From Chachezhania sediminis (lineage in GTDB: Bacteria > Pseudomonadota > Alphaproteobacteria > Rhodobacterales > Rhodobacteraceae), in NCBI RefSeq assembly GCF_009765275.1, contig NZ_VOPH01000004.1, positions 124,001 through 188,000 on the forward strand: 64,000 bases of DNA, read 5' to 3'. Shown here in pieces: positions 27,528-37,177 of the stretch (position 1 is its first letter; each line of letters starts with the position of its first letter). A program made the translations under genes and the position numbers. Under the pieces are notes generated by a model. The model worked only from the letters and a program-made list of their open reading frames with translations. It did no database searches and was not told where the DNA came from.

Positions 27528-27985
27528 AGGGCTTTCACGGCCTCCAGCACCTCGGCCACGTGGCCGTCGACCTTCACCTTGGGCCAGACCTGCGCGATCT
27601 TGCCGTCGGCATCGATCAGGAAGGTCGACCGCGTGATGCCCATGAAGGTCTTGCCGTACATCTTCTTTTCACCCCAGACGCCGTAATCCTCGCACACCGT
27701 GCCGTGTTCGTCGGAGAGGAGAGGAACGGTCAGGGACTGCTTGGCGACGAACTTGTCGTGGCTGGCGACGCTGTCCTTCGAGATACCGAAAACCTGTGCC
27801 CCGGCCTCGGCAAAGGCCTGCGCGCTTTCGGAAAATCCGATGGATTCCTTGGTGCATCCGGGGGTATTATCCTTGGGATAAAAGAACAGAACAACAGGTG
27901 CGCCTCGCAGGGCGGACAGGGTCACATCGCCGCCGCCATCGCGGGGCAGGGTGAAGTCCGGGGCGGTATCTGAAATCTGGGGCAT
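27524..27985 (-). CDS. bcp: thioredoxin-dependent thiol peroxidase (Bcp/PrxQ)
   Basis: A 153-residue peroxiredoxin Q that reduces hydroperoxides. It begins MPQISDTAPDFTLPRDGGGD; VVLFFYPKDNTPGCTKESIG carries the peroxidatic Cys in PGCT. Where many PrxQ have a second Cys five residues later this one has Ile-Gly, so it is a 1-Cys type or uses a distant cysteine (VCEDYGVWGEKKMYG). GGAG precedes ATG 27985. It is divergent from the AsmA-like gene and coupled to the DUF455 gene. Confidence 0.92.
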   Translation of the reverse strand: MPQISDTAPDFTLPRDGGGDVTLSALRGAPVVLFFYPKDNTPGCTKESIGFSESAQAFAEAGAQVFGISKDSVASHDKFVAKQSLTVPLLSDEHGTVCEDYGVWGEKKMYGKTFMGITRSTFLIDADGKIAQVWPKVKVDGHVAEVLEAVKAL

Positions 27986-28164
27986 CGGGGTCTCCATCGC
28001 GGTGAATTCGGTCCGTGCTGCGGGCGGCAGGATCGCCGGCAGCCCGGCGTGCCGATGGTAACAGGCGGTTTCAATTCCGTGTGACAACGGGCTGCGGCGT
28101 CGCCATGGCACGGGTTTCATAATAGGTTGCCGACGGCAACTGAAAAGGCGGCGATAGGCTTGGC

Positions 28165-31100
28165 ATGGCGTCGAAGGACGATGACGCAGGGACAGAAGGC
28201 AAGACGGCGCCGGTTCAGCGTCCGCGCCGCCGCGGCCATACAAGGGCCGAGATCCGCGCCATGCCGAAGGGCAAGCGCCGCCGTCACCGCATCTGGCGCG
28301 TCAGCCGCGGAACGCTGCACGGGCTGACGACCCTGTCCCTGATCGTGGGGCTTCTTGGCGTGCTGTTCGTGGGCCAGACCCTGCTGGCGCCGGGTTTCGT
28401 GCGCAACAAGATCGCCGAAAAGCTGGAGGAACAGATGGGCGGCATGGGTCTGTCCTTCGGCGAGATCGGTTTCATCCTGGCCAAGGGCGGTCGGCCCAAC
28501 GTGACCTTCGGCGATGTCGTCATCACCGACCCCGCGGGCCAGGACCTGGTCAAGATAGACCGCGCCGACATCCCGCTGTCGATGCGCGCCCTGCTGCAGC
28601 GCCAGTTGCTGCCGCGGTCGGTCGCGCTGCACGGGGTCACCGGGTTCCTGGAACGTTCGACCGCGGGACAGTTGTCGCTGTCCTTCATGATCGGTTCCGA
28701 CCCGCTGAGACAGGCGCCGAACCTGCCGGAGCTGATCGCGACCGTGGACGACGTGCTTCAGGCGCCGCTGCTGAAGGGCCTGCGCCGGGCGGATGTCGAC
28801 GACCTGTCCCTGCGCTATATCGACCGGCGCGCGCGGCAGAACTACCTGCTGGAAGGCGGCCGGGTCAGCGCGGTGCGAAGCCAGACCAACCTGTCGATCA
28901 ACGGCGGTTTTTCCGTTGCGGGCGGGCACTCCGGCACCTCGACCATGGAATTCAGCTTCGAAAGCCCGATCGGGCAGGAGCGTGCGAGCTTTGGCTTCAA
29001 GGTGCAGGATTTCGATGCCCGCGACGTGGCCGGGCAGAATGCCGCGCTGGCCTGGCTGGCGTCGCTGCGGGCGCCGATCTCGGGCGCCGTCCGGGGAGAG
29101 ATGACCGAAAGCGGCGCGCTGGGGCCGCTGAATGCGACGCTGCATATCGGACGCGGCGTCCTGCAGCCGACCGATGCGACGCGGCCGATCCCGTTTCGGG
29201 GCGCGCGCAGCTATTTCACCTACGATCCCGCCGAAGGCACGCTGCGCTTCGACGAACTGTGGGCCGATACCGCCTGGGGCAGGGCCGAGGCGACGGGCGA
29301 GGCCTATCTGGACACGACCGAGACGGGGTGGTTCTCGTCGCTCATCGGTCAGATCACGATGTCCGAACTGTCGCTGAACCCGAACGGCATCTACCCCGAA
29401 CCCCTGGACCTCGACGGGGCGGCGGCGGACTTCCGGCTGCAGCTGGACCCGTACCGCCTGACGTTGGGCCAACTGACGCTGGCGGACCGCGACAGCGCGC
29501 TGCTTCTGTCGGGCGAGGCGCGGGCGGATCCTGCAGGCTGGAAGATCGCTCTGGACGGGCGGCTGGACACGATCACGACCGACCGGCTGATCGAGCTGTG
29601 GCCGCCGCCCCTGGCTGCCAAGGCGCGGGACTGGGCCGCGGTCAATCTGGAAGCCGGCCGCATCGTCGAGGTCGACGCCGCCCTGCGCGCGGATCCGGGC
29701 CGTCCGCCGGCGCTGCATGTCGATTTCGACTTCGAGGGCGCGACCATCCGCTATCACCCGACGCTGCCGCGGATTCTGGACGGTGAAGGTCACGGATCGA
29801 TCGAAGGCTGGCTGAACAATCTGAAGCTGGGCCCGGTGCAGGATGCGTCGGCCCGGCCTGCAGAGGTGCAGGTGGCCGTGAACGACGACCGGACGATGTC
29901 GATGGTGGTCGACGATATCAAGGCGCGGCAGATCGTCGACGACGCGACGCCGGGCCTGTCGGACTTCTATCCGGTCGGGCCGGGGGCACAGGGCGCGGAT
30001 GGCGAGCGCGTGATGCGGCTGGCCGGCACGTTGACGGCCGGACGGGTCGAGCCGGAGCAGGGAGGGGCCATCGATGTGGCCGGCAGTTCCTTCGAGATCC
30101 CCAATGTCGATCAGCCCGATGCGCCCAGCCTGACACGGCTGCGGGCCGATGGGACGGTCACCGCTTTCCTGTCGGTCCTGAACCAGCCGCCGCTGGAGGT
30201 GCTGAAGACATCCGGCCTGCCGGTGGATTTCGCCGAAGGTCACGCGGTTGCCGAAGGATCGCTGCGCCTGCCGCTGAAGGACGTGATCCGGTTCGACGAG
30301 ATCGGATACGATGTCTCGGCCCGGCTGACGGATTTGCGGAGCGGACAACTGGTGCCCGGCCAGATGCTGACGGCGGACAGCATGCTGCTGGTCGGGGACC
30401 CGACCTTCGTGTCGGTCGCAGGCGATGCGAAGGTGGGCGATCTGCCGGCAAAGGTGACCTGGCGCCAGCCGCTGGGCCCGGGGGCGGGCGGCGGCATGGT
30501 GACCGGTTCGGGCGAGTTGTCGCAGCGGCTGGTCGATACGTTCGGCATCGGCCTGCCGGACGGCAGTGTCTTCGGCACCGGCACGGCGGATTTCACCCTG
30601 TCCCTGCCGCATGAAGGGCCGCCCGTTCTGAAGGCGCGGTCGGACCTTGCGGGCGTGGGCCTGGCGATCCCGTCGCTGGGCTGGCGCAAGCCCACCGCCG
30701 GCACGGGCAGGCTGGAGGCGCAGGTGACCTTCAACGCGGTGCCGCGGGTCGACAGCGTCTCGGTCGCGGCGGCGGGGCTGACGGCCCAGGGCGCGGTCAC
30801 GGTGCGCCCGGACGGCAACCTGGACGCCGCGCGGTTCAGTTCCGTCAAGATCGGCAACTGGCTGGATGTCGAGGCCGAACTGGTCGGCCGCGGCAGTGCC
30901 GACCCGGACATCCACGTGCTGGGCGGCCGCTTTGCCCCGCTGGAATCGACGATTCCCGAAGAAGGCGACACAGGCGACACGGGCGGTGCAGGCGGCGGGT
31001 CGGCCGGCAAGATGACGGCGGTGCTGGACCGGGTGAAGATCACGGACAGTGTCTCTCTGACCGGATTCACCGGCGATTTCGACATGGCGGGCGGGTTTCA

Positions 31101-31815
31101 GGGCAGTTTCAGCGGCCTGGTGAACGGCGGGTCGCGGATCGATGGCACGATCACGCCCCAGGGCGCCAAGAGTGCTTTCCGCATCACGTCCAGCGATGCG
31201 GGTGGCGTGGTGCGGTCGGCGGGCATGCTGACCTATGGGCGGGGCGGCGACATGATCCTGACCCTTTCCCCGACCGAAACGCCGTCGGCCTATACCGGGG
31301 CGCTGAAAATCACCAAGACGCGGATTTCCGGCGCTCCGGCGATCGCGGCCCTTCTGAACGCGATCAGCGTGGTGGGTCTGTTCAGCGAGCTGGCAGGCCA
31401 GGGGATCCAGTTTTCCGAGGTCGAGGCAAGCTTCCGCCTGACACCCGATATGCTGACGATCTACAAGTCGAGCGCGGTGGGGGCGTCCATCGGCGTGTCG
31501 ATGGACGGAAGCTATGATATCGCGGCGGACCGGCTGGACGCCCGGGGCGTGATTTCCCCGATCTATTTCCTGAATGCCATCGGGTCGGTCTTTTCCCGCA
31601 AGGGCGAGGGGCTGATCGGGTTCAACTATACCATGAAGGGCAAGGCCGAGGATCCGCGGGTGACGGTGAACCTGCTGTCGGCGCTGACGCCGTCCGTGCT
31701 GCGCAACGTCTTTCGCGACGCGCCGCGGCCCCAGCCGCCGGCCAGCGAAGGCGAAGAAAACCGGATCGAGACCGTGTCCCCGCCGCAGGAACTGTTCCAG
31801 GGCGGCGACCGCTGA
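28165..31815 (+). CDS. AsmA-like / DUF3971 large envelope protein
   Basis: A 1216-residue protein. A basic cytoplasmic N-terminus (KTAPVQRPRRRGHTRAEIRA) is followed by one membrane helix near residues 52-75 (LTTLSLIVGLLGVLFVGQTL). A long periplasmic beta-rich body contains repeated two-strand units and an AsmA_2-like C-terminal region (IAALLNAISVVGLFSELAGQ, then GISFSEVEA-like GIQFSEVEASFRLTPDMLTI). A Gly/Asp-rich linker (EEGDTGDTGGAGGGSAG) lies near residue 935. Relatives (AsmA, YhdP, TamB) are thought to bridge the two membranes and move lipid; that role here is inferred. Confidence 0.85.
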   Translation: MASKDDDAGTEGKTAPVQRPRRRGHTRAEIRAMPKGKRRRHRIWRVSRGTLHGLTTLSLIVGLLGVLFVGQTLLAPGFVRNKIAEKLEEQMGGMGLSFGEIGFILAKGGRPNVTFGDVVITDPAGQDLVKIDRADIPLSMRALLQRQLLPRSVALHGVTGFLERSTAGQLSLSFMIGSDPLRQAPNLPELIATVDDVLQAPLLKGLRRADVDDLSLRYIDRRARQNYLLEGGRVSAVRSQTNLSINGGFSVAGGHSGTSTMEFSFESPIGQERASFGFKVQDFDARDVAGQNAALAWLASLRAPISGAVRGEMTESGALGPLNATLHIGRGVLQPTDATRPIPFRGARSYFTYDPAEGTLRFDELWADTAWGRAEATGEAYLDTTETGWFSSLIGQITMSELSLNPNGIYPEPLDLDGAAADFRLQLDPYRLTLGQLTLADRDSALLLSGEARADPAGWKIALDGRLDTITTDRLIELWPPPLAAKARDWAAVNLEAGRIVEVDAALRADPGRPPALHVDFDFEGATIRYHPTLPRILDGEGHGSIEGWLNNLKLGPVQDASARPAEVQVAVNDDRTMSMVVDDIKARQIVDDATPGLSDFYPVGPGAQGADGERVMRLAGTLTAGRVEPEQGGAIDVAGSSFEIPNVDQPDAPSLTRLRADGTVTAFLSVLNQPPLEVLKTSGLPVDFAEGHAVAEGSLRLPLKDVIRFDEIGYDVSARLTDLRSGQLVPGQMLTADSMLLVGDPTFVSVAGDAKVGDLPAKVTWRQPLGPGAGGGMVTGSGELSQRLVDTFGIGLPDGSVFGTGTADFTLSLPHEGPPVLKARSDLAGVGLAIPSLGWRKPTAGTGRLEAQVTFNAVPRVDSVSVAAAGLTAQGAVTVRPDGNLDAARFSSVKIGNWLDVEAELVGRGSADPDIHVLGGRFAPLESTIPEEGDTGDTGGAGGGSAGKMTAVLDRVKITDSVSLTGFTGDFDMAGGFQGSFSGLVNGGSRIDGTITPQGAKSAFRITSSDAGGVVRSAGMLTYGRGGDMILTLSPTETPSAYTGALKITKTRISGAPAIAALLNAISVVGLFSELAGQGIQFSEVEASFRLTPDMLTIYKSSAVGASIGVSMDGSYDIAADRLDARGVISPIYFLNAIGSVFSRKGEGLIGFNYTMKGKAEDPRVTVNLLSALTPSVLRNVFRDAPRPQPPASEGEENRIETVSPPQELFQGGDR

Positions 31816-31995
31816 ACCTGCGAAACATGTGTTCCGTCGCCGCCGTTCGCGCCCGTCCGTCGCCTTTCGTAAGCCCACACCGACTGCCCGACCGGCCTGG
31901 TGGGACCGGGCGGTCCCGCCGGCGGGCCGGGGACGTCTGCACCGGGTGCGCTTGGCCGTTTCCCTTCCCGCACGGCTTCGTTATAGGCGCGGTCC

Positions 31996-33048
31996 ATGAA
32001 ACTCTCCGATTTCGATTTCGACCTGCCCGAAGACCTGATCGCGACCCGCCCTGCGGTGCCGCGCACATCGGCCCGGTTGCTGGTGGCCGACGGCGCCGCG
32101 ATCACCGATGCGCGGGTGTCCGACCTGCCGTCCTGGCTGCGGCCGGGCGACCGGCTGGTTCTGAACGACACCAAGGTGATCCCGGCGCGCCTGTCCGGGA
32201 TGCGGGCCCGCGACAGCGGCCAGGGGCCGGTCAGCGCGAAGATCGAGGCGACCTTGCTGGCACCCCGGGCGGACGGGCAGTGGACGGCGCTGCTGAAGCC
32301 CCTGCGCAAGGTGAAGCCGGGCGAGGTGATCCGTTTCGCCGAGGATTTCGCGGCCGAACTGACGGCGGTGGAGGAGGGGCAGGCGGTACTGCGCTTTTCG
32401 ACCGGGGGAGAAGCCTTTGCCGCGGCGCTGGAACGTGTGGGTGCGATGCCGCTGCCGCCCTATATCGCCGCGCGCCGGGCGGCGGACGCGCAGGACCGTG
32501 ACGACTACCAGAGCGTTTTTGCCCGCCATGACGGGGCGGTGGCGGCGCCGACGGCCTCGCTGCACTTCGATGCCGACCTGCTGGCGCGGCTGGCGGCGAT
32601 GGGCGTGGGCTTCTCCCATGTGACGCTGCACGTGGGCGCGGGAACCTTCCTGCCGGTGAAGGTCGAGGACGTGACCACGCACCGGATGCATGCCGAATGG
32701 GGCCGGGTCGGCGAGACGGCGGCGAACGAGATCCGGGAGACGAAGGCCGCGGGCGGGCGGGTGATCCCGGTGGGAACCACAGCCCTGCGCCTGATCGAGA
32801 CGGCGGCGCGGGGCGGAGAGATTGCGCCATGGGAGGGGGAGACAGACATCTTCATCTATCCCGGCTTCCGGTTCCGGGCGACGGATGCGCTGATGACCAA
32901 TTTCCACCTGCCGAAATCGACGCTGATGATGCTGGTGTCGGCCCTGATGGGGCAGGACCGGGTGCGGGCGATCTATGATCACGCCGTGCGGGAGAAGTAC
33001 CGGTTCTTTTCCTATGGCGATGCATCGCTTCTGATCCCCGGGGACTAG
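31996..33048 (+). CDS. queA: tRNA preQ1(34) S-adenosylmethionine ribosyltransferase-isomerase
   Basis: A 350-residue QueA that builds epoxyqueuosine at tRNA position 34. Motifs: [91 protein letters not shown] and [20 protein letters not shown]. The start [14 protein letters not shown] is standard for the family. It follows the AsmA-like gene after 180 bases in which I see no gene. Confidence 0.96.
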   Translation: MKLSDFDFDLPEDLIATRPAVPRTSARLLVADGAAITDARVSDLPSWLRPGDRLVLNDTKVIPARLSGMRARDSGQGPVSAKIEATLLAPRADGQWTALLKPLRKVKPGEVIRFAEDFAAELTAVEEGQAVLRFSTGGEAFAAALERVGAMPLPPYIAARRAADAQDRDDYQSVFARHDGAVAAPTASLHFDADLLARLAAMGVGFSHVTLHVGAGTFLPVKVEDVTTHRMHAEWGRVGETAANEIRETKAAGGRVIPVGTTALRLIETAARGGEIAPWEGETDIFIYPGFRFRATDALMTNFHLPKSTLMMLVSALMGQDRVRAIYDHAVREKYRFFSYGDASLLIPGD

Positions 33049-33130
33049 GGGGCGCTGCCCCCGCCCGCCCGTTCGGGGCGGACTCCCCCGGAGTATTTCT
33101 GAAAAGAAGAAGAAAAGCGCGCGCGCCTGG
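33049..33130. repeat. dispersed intergenic repeat family A, copy 2
   Basis: Directly after the queA stop: GGGGGCGCTGCCCCC, a GCCCGTTCGGGGC hairpin, then ACTCCCCCGGAGTATTTCTG and AAAAGAAGAAG. It matches the first arm of copy 1 (21590) and probably contributes to ending queA transcription. Confidence 0.7.
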
Positions 33131-33282
33131 CCGGGTCAGGCGCCGCGACCATGGGACGCCGGGCCCGATGCGGCCGGGGGTTCAAATACGACGCTGTCTG
33201 TCGCAGAACGGGGCGAGCGCTTTGCCCGCCCGGGCGAAGGCTAGGATCTTGTTGCGGGCGTGGGGCACGACCGGAGGCGCGA

Positions 33283-34578
33283 ATGATACAGGTTTTGTCG
33301 AGCGCATGGGCCCTGCTGCTGGGTCTTGGGCTTCTGACCGTGGGCAATGGCCTGCAGACCACGGTGCTGGGTCTGAGGGGCGAGATGGAGGGATTTTCGA
33401 CCCTCGACATGTCGTTCATCATCCTGGCCTATTACGCGGGCTTCCTGGGCGGGTCGCGGGCCGCGCCCGAGCTGATCCGCCGCGTGGGTCATGTGCGGGT
33501 GTTCGCGGCGCTCGCCTCGGGCATTTCGGCCGTGATGATCGTCTATCCGGTGCTGCCGGAGCCCGTCGTCTGGATCCTAGGCCGGGCGCTGGTCGGCTTC
33601 TGTTTCAGCGGCGTGTATGTCGTGGCCGAAAGCTGGCTGAACAATGCTGCCGACAACGCGAACCGGGGCAAGGCGCTGTCGCTTTACATGGCGGTCATGA
33701 TGATCGGCATGATCTCCAGTCAGGGGCTGGTGCTGGTTTCGGATCCGGGCGGTTATGTCGGTTTCGTGATCGCCTCGGTGCTCGTCTCGATCTCGTTCAC
33801 GCCGATCCTCTTGTCGATCAGCCCGACACCGCCCTTCGACACCACGAAACCGATGCCCCTGAAGACGCTCTTCAAGGTGTCGCCCCTGGGCTGTGTCGGA
33901 ACCTTCATGGTCGGCGGCGTGATCTCGGCCCAGTACGGCATGGCGGCGGTCTTCGGGGCGGTGGCACAGCTGACGGTGGCCGAAATTTCGATCTTCATCG
34001 CCATGTTCTATGTCGGCGCGTTGCTGATGCAGTTCCCGCTGGGCTGGATGTCGGACCGGGTCGACCGGCGGATGCTGATCCTGGCGCTGTCGCTTCTGGG
34101 CGGCGGTGCGGCCATTGCGGGCTACGCCCTGGGCGACAGCTTTGCCGTGCTGCTGGTTGTGGCCTTCCTGTCGGGTGGCACGGCCAACCCGCTCTATTCG
34201 CTGCTGATTGCCTATACCAACGACTATCTGGGGCACGAGGATATGGCCGCGGCCTCGGGCGGCTTGCTGTTCCTGAACGGGCTGGGGGCCAGTGTCGGTC
34301 CGCTGCTGGTCGGCTGGCTGATGGGGCCCGCCGTGCTGGGGCCTGCGGGCTATTTCGTCTACATGGCCGTGCTGATGGTGGCACTGGCGGTCTATGCCGC
34401 CTATCGCGCGACGCAGCGCGCCGCTGTCCCGGTCGAGGAGACCGGCGCGATGATGGCGGTGACGGCCATCACCTCGCCCATCGCGGTCGAGGTCGCGCAG
34501 GAAGTGGTGATCGAGGCCGAGCTGGAAGCCGCCGAAGAGGCCGCGCAGGAGGAACAGTCGGCGGCCGGCTCTTCGTGA
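33283..34578 (+). CDS. MFS transporter (YcaD-like)
   Basis: A 431-residue protein with about 12 membrane segments. The first is WALLLGLGLLTVGNGLQTTV; YYAGFLGGSRAAPELIRRVG lies at the conserved loop 2-3 region, and PLGWMSDRVDRRMLILALSL at the equivalent loop 8-9. The C-terminal 40 residues are unusual for the family, a cytoplasmic acidic Ala/Glu-rich helix (EAELEAAEEAAQEEQSAAG). The substrate is unknown. The start at 33283 has GGAGGCG upstream; the longer in-frame extension is Arg/Gly-rich and rejected. Confidence 0.88.
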   Translation: MIQVLSSAWALLLGLGLLTVGNGLQTTVLGLRGEMEGFSTLDMSFIILAYYAGFLGGSRAAPELIRRVGHVRVFAALASGISAVMIVYPVLPEPVVWILGRALVGFCFSGVYVVAESWLNNAADNANRGKALSLYMAVMMIGMISSQGLVLVSDPGGYVGFVIASVLVSISFTPILLSISPTPPFDTTKPMPLKTLFKVSPLGCVGTFMVGGVISAQYGMAAVFGAVAQLTVAEISIFIAMFYVGALLMQFPLGWMSDRVDRRMLILALSLLGGGAAIAGYALGDSFAVLLVVAFLSGGTANPLYSLLIAYTNDYLGHEDMAAASGGLLFLNGLGASVGPLLVGWLMGPAVLGPAGYFVYMAVLMVALAVYAAYRATQRAAVPVEETGAMMAVTAITSPIAVEVAQEVVIEAELEAAEEAAQEEQSAAGSS

Positions 34579-34674
34579 TATGTGACGGCCTGTCGCAATT
34601 TTTGATCACAAGTGCCTGTTCAACGGGCGATTTGTGAACAATATCGAGGGTCCGTGAAGCGAGGAGAGTGAACC

Positions 34675-35253
34675 ATGGTGGGCCCTCAAGAGGTGCTGGA
34701 ATTCTGGCTGGACGAAGTCGGGCGAGAGGGCTGGTACAAGGCGGACGAGACGCTGGACGCGACGATCCGCGAACGGTTCCAGGAAACGTGGGAGGCTGCA
34801 GGCCGCGAGGCGCTGTGCGCCTGGAAACAGACCCCGCGTGACATGCTGGCCCTGATCGTGCTGACGGACCAGTTCCCGCGGAACATGTTCCGTGGCGACG
34901 GGCGGTCCTTCGCCACCGATGGGCTGGCGCGGAAATACGCCAAGTGGGCGATCGACCACGACTGGGACCTGACGGTGCCGGAGCCGGAACGCCAGTTCTT
35001 CTACCTGCCATTGATGCATGCTGAATGCCTGACCGACCAGGAGAGGTGCATCCGGATGATGAAGGAACGCATGCCCGAGACCGGCGCGGACAACCTGCTG
35101 CACGCCAAGGCGCACCGGCAGGTGATCCGCCAGTTCGGCCGCTTCCCCCATCGCAATGCCGCGCTGCGTCGGCCGTCGACCCCGCAGGAACTGGCCTATG
35201 TGGCCGACGGCGGCTATGGCGCCACCGTCCGGGCGCTGCAGTCCGCCGCCTGA
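34675..35253 (+). CDS. DUF924 family protein
   Basis: A 192-residue all-helical DUF924 protein: VLEFWLDEVGREGWYKADET, ALIVLTDQFPRNMFRGDGRS, FYLPLMHAECLTDQER and HAKAHRQVIRQFGRFPHRNA are the family hallmarks. The function is unknown; the fold is TPR-like. GAGGAGAG sits just before the ATG. It is 96 bases after the MFS gene and 224 bases before lpdA. Confidence 0.92.
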   Translation: MVGPQEVLEFWLDEVGREGWYKADETLDATIRERFQETWEAAGREALCAWKQTPRDMLALIVLTDQFPRNMFRGDGRSFATDGLARKYAKWAIDHDWDLTVPEPERQFFYLPLMHAECLTDQERCIRMMKERMPETGADNLLHAKAHRQVIRQFGRFPHRNAALRRPSTPQELAYVADGGYGATVRALQSAA

Positions 35254-35427
35254 TCCTGGCCCGTGCGGATCCCCGACGGGGCCGCAGGCATCGTGGCGGT
35301 CAGGGCCCGGCCCCCGGCGGGCGGGCCTTCGGCGAGGTTGCGCGCGACGCCGGATCGCCGCCCGGCCCGGGCCCGAGCGATATGTCGCGTTGTCGGCGTC
35401 ATTGCTCCATTGTCCTGCGCGCCCAGA

Positions 35428-35445
35428 TAGTTTACCATTAAACCA
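35428..35445. promoter_or_regulatory. palindromic operator upstream of lpdA
   Basis: TAGTTTA-CCAT-TAAACCA, the same palindrome as before pdhA with a single mismatch in the second arm, 32 bases before the lpdA start. This implies common control of the E3 gene with the E1/E2 operon. Confidence 0.7.
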
Positions 35446-35477
35446 CTTTTTGACCCCAGATCGGAAGTGAGGGCGCA

Positions 35478-36872
35478 ATGGCCGGGAAATCCTTCGACGT
35501 GATCGTGATCGGTGCCGGCCCGGGTGGCTATGTCGCCGCCATTCGTGCCGCGCAGCTGGGCCTGTCGACCGCCGTTATCGAGCGGGAACATGTCGGTGGC
35601 ATCTGCCTGAACTGGGGCTGCATTCCGACGAAGGCACTGCTGCGTTCGGCCGAAGTGTTCCACCTGATGGAGCGGGCCAAGGAATTCGGGCTGTCGGCGG
35701 AAAAGATCGGCTATGACATAGGCGCGGTCATCAAGCGTTCGCGCGGGGTGGCCAAGCAACTGTCGGGCGGCGTCAGCCACCTTCTGAAGAAGAACAAGGT
35801 CACCACGATCATGGGGACGGCGAAACTGGCCGGGAAGGGCAAGGTTTCGGTCGCGACCGACAAGGGGACCGAAGAGCTGACCGCCAAGAACATCATCCTG
35901 GCCACCGGTGCCCGTGCCCGCGATCTGCCGGGGCTTGAGGCGGACGGCAAGCGGGTCTGGATGTACAAGCACGCGCTGCAACCGCCGCATATGCCCAAGA
36001 AACTGCTGGTCATCGGGTCCGGCGCCATCGGTATCGAATTTGCCAGCTTCTATCACACGCTGGGGGCCGAGACGACGGTGGTCGAGGTCATGGACCGCAT
36101 CCTGCCGGTGGAAGACGCCGAGATTTCGGCCTTTGCCAAGAAGCAGTTCCAGAAGCAGGGTATGACGATCTTGGAGAAATCCGGCGTCAAGAAGCTGGAC
36201 CGCGGGGCCGACAAGGTGGTCGCCCATATCGAGACCGGGGGAAAGGTCGAGAAGCACGAGTTCGACACCGTGATCAGCGCCGTGGGCATCGTCGGCAATG
36301 TCGAGGACCTGGGCCTGGAAGAGGCGGGCGTGAAGGTCGACCGGACCCATGTCGTGGTCGACGAATACTGCCGGACGGGTGTCGACGGCCTTTATGCCAT
36401 CGGCGATATCGCCGGCGCGCCGTGGCTGGCGCACAAGGCCAGCCACGAGGGCGTGATGGTGGCCGAACTGATCGCGGGCCAGCATGCCCATCCGATCAAG
36501 CCGGGCAGCATCGCGGGCTGCACCTATTGCCATCCGCAGGTCGCCTCGGTCGGGATGACCGAGGCCAGGGCAAAGGAAGCGGGCTATGACATCAAGGTCG
36601 GCCGTTTCCCCTATATCGGCAACGGCAAGGCCATCGCCCTGGGCGAGCCCGAGGGCATGATCAAGACCGTCTTCGACGCCAAGACGGGCGAGCTTTTGGG
36701 TGCGCACATGGTCGGCGCCGAAGTGACAGAGCTGATCCAGGGCTATGTCGTCGGCCGGCAACTGGAAACGACGGAAGAGGACCTGATGGCCACCGTCTTC
36801 CCGCATCCGACGCTGTCGGAGATGATGCACGAAAGCGTTCTGGACGCCTATGGAAGGGCGATCCACTTCTGA
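35478..36872 (+). CDS. lpdA: dihydrolipoyl dehydrogenase (E3)
   Basis: A 464-residue flavoprotein disulfide reductase. FAD site VIVIGAGPGGYVAAIRAAQL; redox-active disulfide Cys43/Cys48 in GGICLNWGCIPTKALL; NAD site LLVIGSGAIGIEFASFYHTL; second FAD segment GLYAIGDIAG; interface catalytic residues FPHPTLSEMMHES. It reoxidises lipoyl groups of 2-oxoacid dehydrogenase complexes. The shared operator with pdhA suggests that it serves PDH here; service to 2-oxoglutarate dehydrogenase is not excluded. Confidence 0.96.
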   Translation: MAGKSFDVIVIGAGPGGYVAAIRAAQLGLSTAVIEREHVGGICLNWGCIPTKALLRSAEVFHLMERAKEFGLSAEKIGYDIGAVIKRSRGVAKQLSGGVSHLLKKNKVTTIMGTAKLAGKGKVSVATDKGTEELTAKNIILATGARARDLPGLEADGKRVWMYKHALQPPHMPKKLLVIGSGAIGIEFASFYHTLGAETTVVEVMDRILPVEDAEISAFAKKQFQKQGMTILEKSGVKKLDRGADKVVAHIETGGKVEKHEFDTVISAVGIVGNVEDLGLEEAGVKVDRTHVVVDEYCRTGVDGLYAIGDIAGAPWLAHKASHEGVMVAELIAGQHAHPIKPGSIAGCTYCHPQVASVGMTEARAKEAGYDIKVGRFPYIGNGKAIALGEPEGMIKTVFDAKTGELLGAHMVGAEVTELIQGYVVGRQLETTEEDLMATVFPHPTLSEMMHESVLDAYGRAIHF

Positions 36873-36882
36873 CCCATGCGCA

Positions 36883-37090
36883 GGTTGCGTGGCCCCCACG
36901 CACCCTTTGATGACGTCTGGATGGTGCGTGCAGAGCACGCACCCTACGGTCCCTGCGGTGGTGGTTGCCGGTAGGTTGCGTGGCCCCGCGCACCTTTTGA
37001 TGACGCCGGGATGGTGCGTGCAGAGCATGCACCCTACGGCCTCCTCGGTCATGGTTGTCGGTCGGGTCCGTGGTCCCCGCGCACCTTTCG
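36883..37090. repeat. tandem repeat, family B (about 90-base unit, 2.3 copies)
   Basis: Two near-identical units of about 90 bases, then a partial third. Each opens GTTGCGTGGCCCC(C)(A/G)CGCACC, passes CTTTGATGACG and GGATGGTGCGTGCAGAGCA, and ends CGCACCCTACGG plus a variable GTGGTGGTTGCCGGT-type tail. The units contain inverted GGTGCGTGC / GCACGCACC arms that can form hairpins. Single copies of the same core occur near 44240 and 56755. The repeat fills most of the lpdA-GNAT gap. Confidence 0.75.
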
Positions 37091-37177
37091 TTGCGGCAGC
37101 GTTTCGAACGACAGCATCTCTTGTCCGCCGCCGTCCCGCCGTGGCAAGGAAAGCCGTCACTTCAAACCGGTGCCTCC

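Noticed and set aside
28117-31878. A 1253-codon open frame on the minus strand opposite the AsmA-like gene
   Set aside because: It has no family-like motifs, is Arg/Gln/His-rich and mirrors the codon pattern of the real gene on the plus strand; it is a high-GC shadow.
36883-37090. CRISPR array
   Set aside because: Only 2.3 units of about 90 bases without spacers and no cas genes; it is a tandem copy of a dispersed hairpin repeat.
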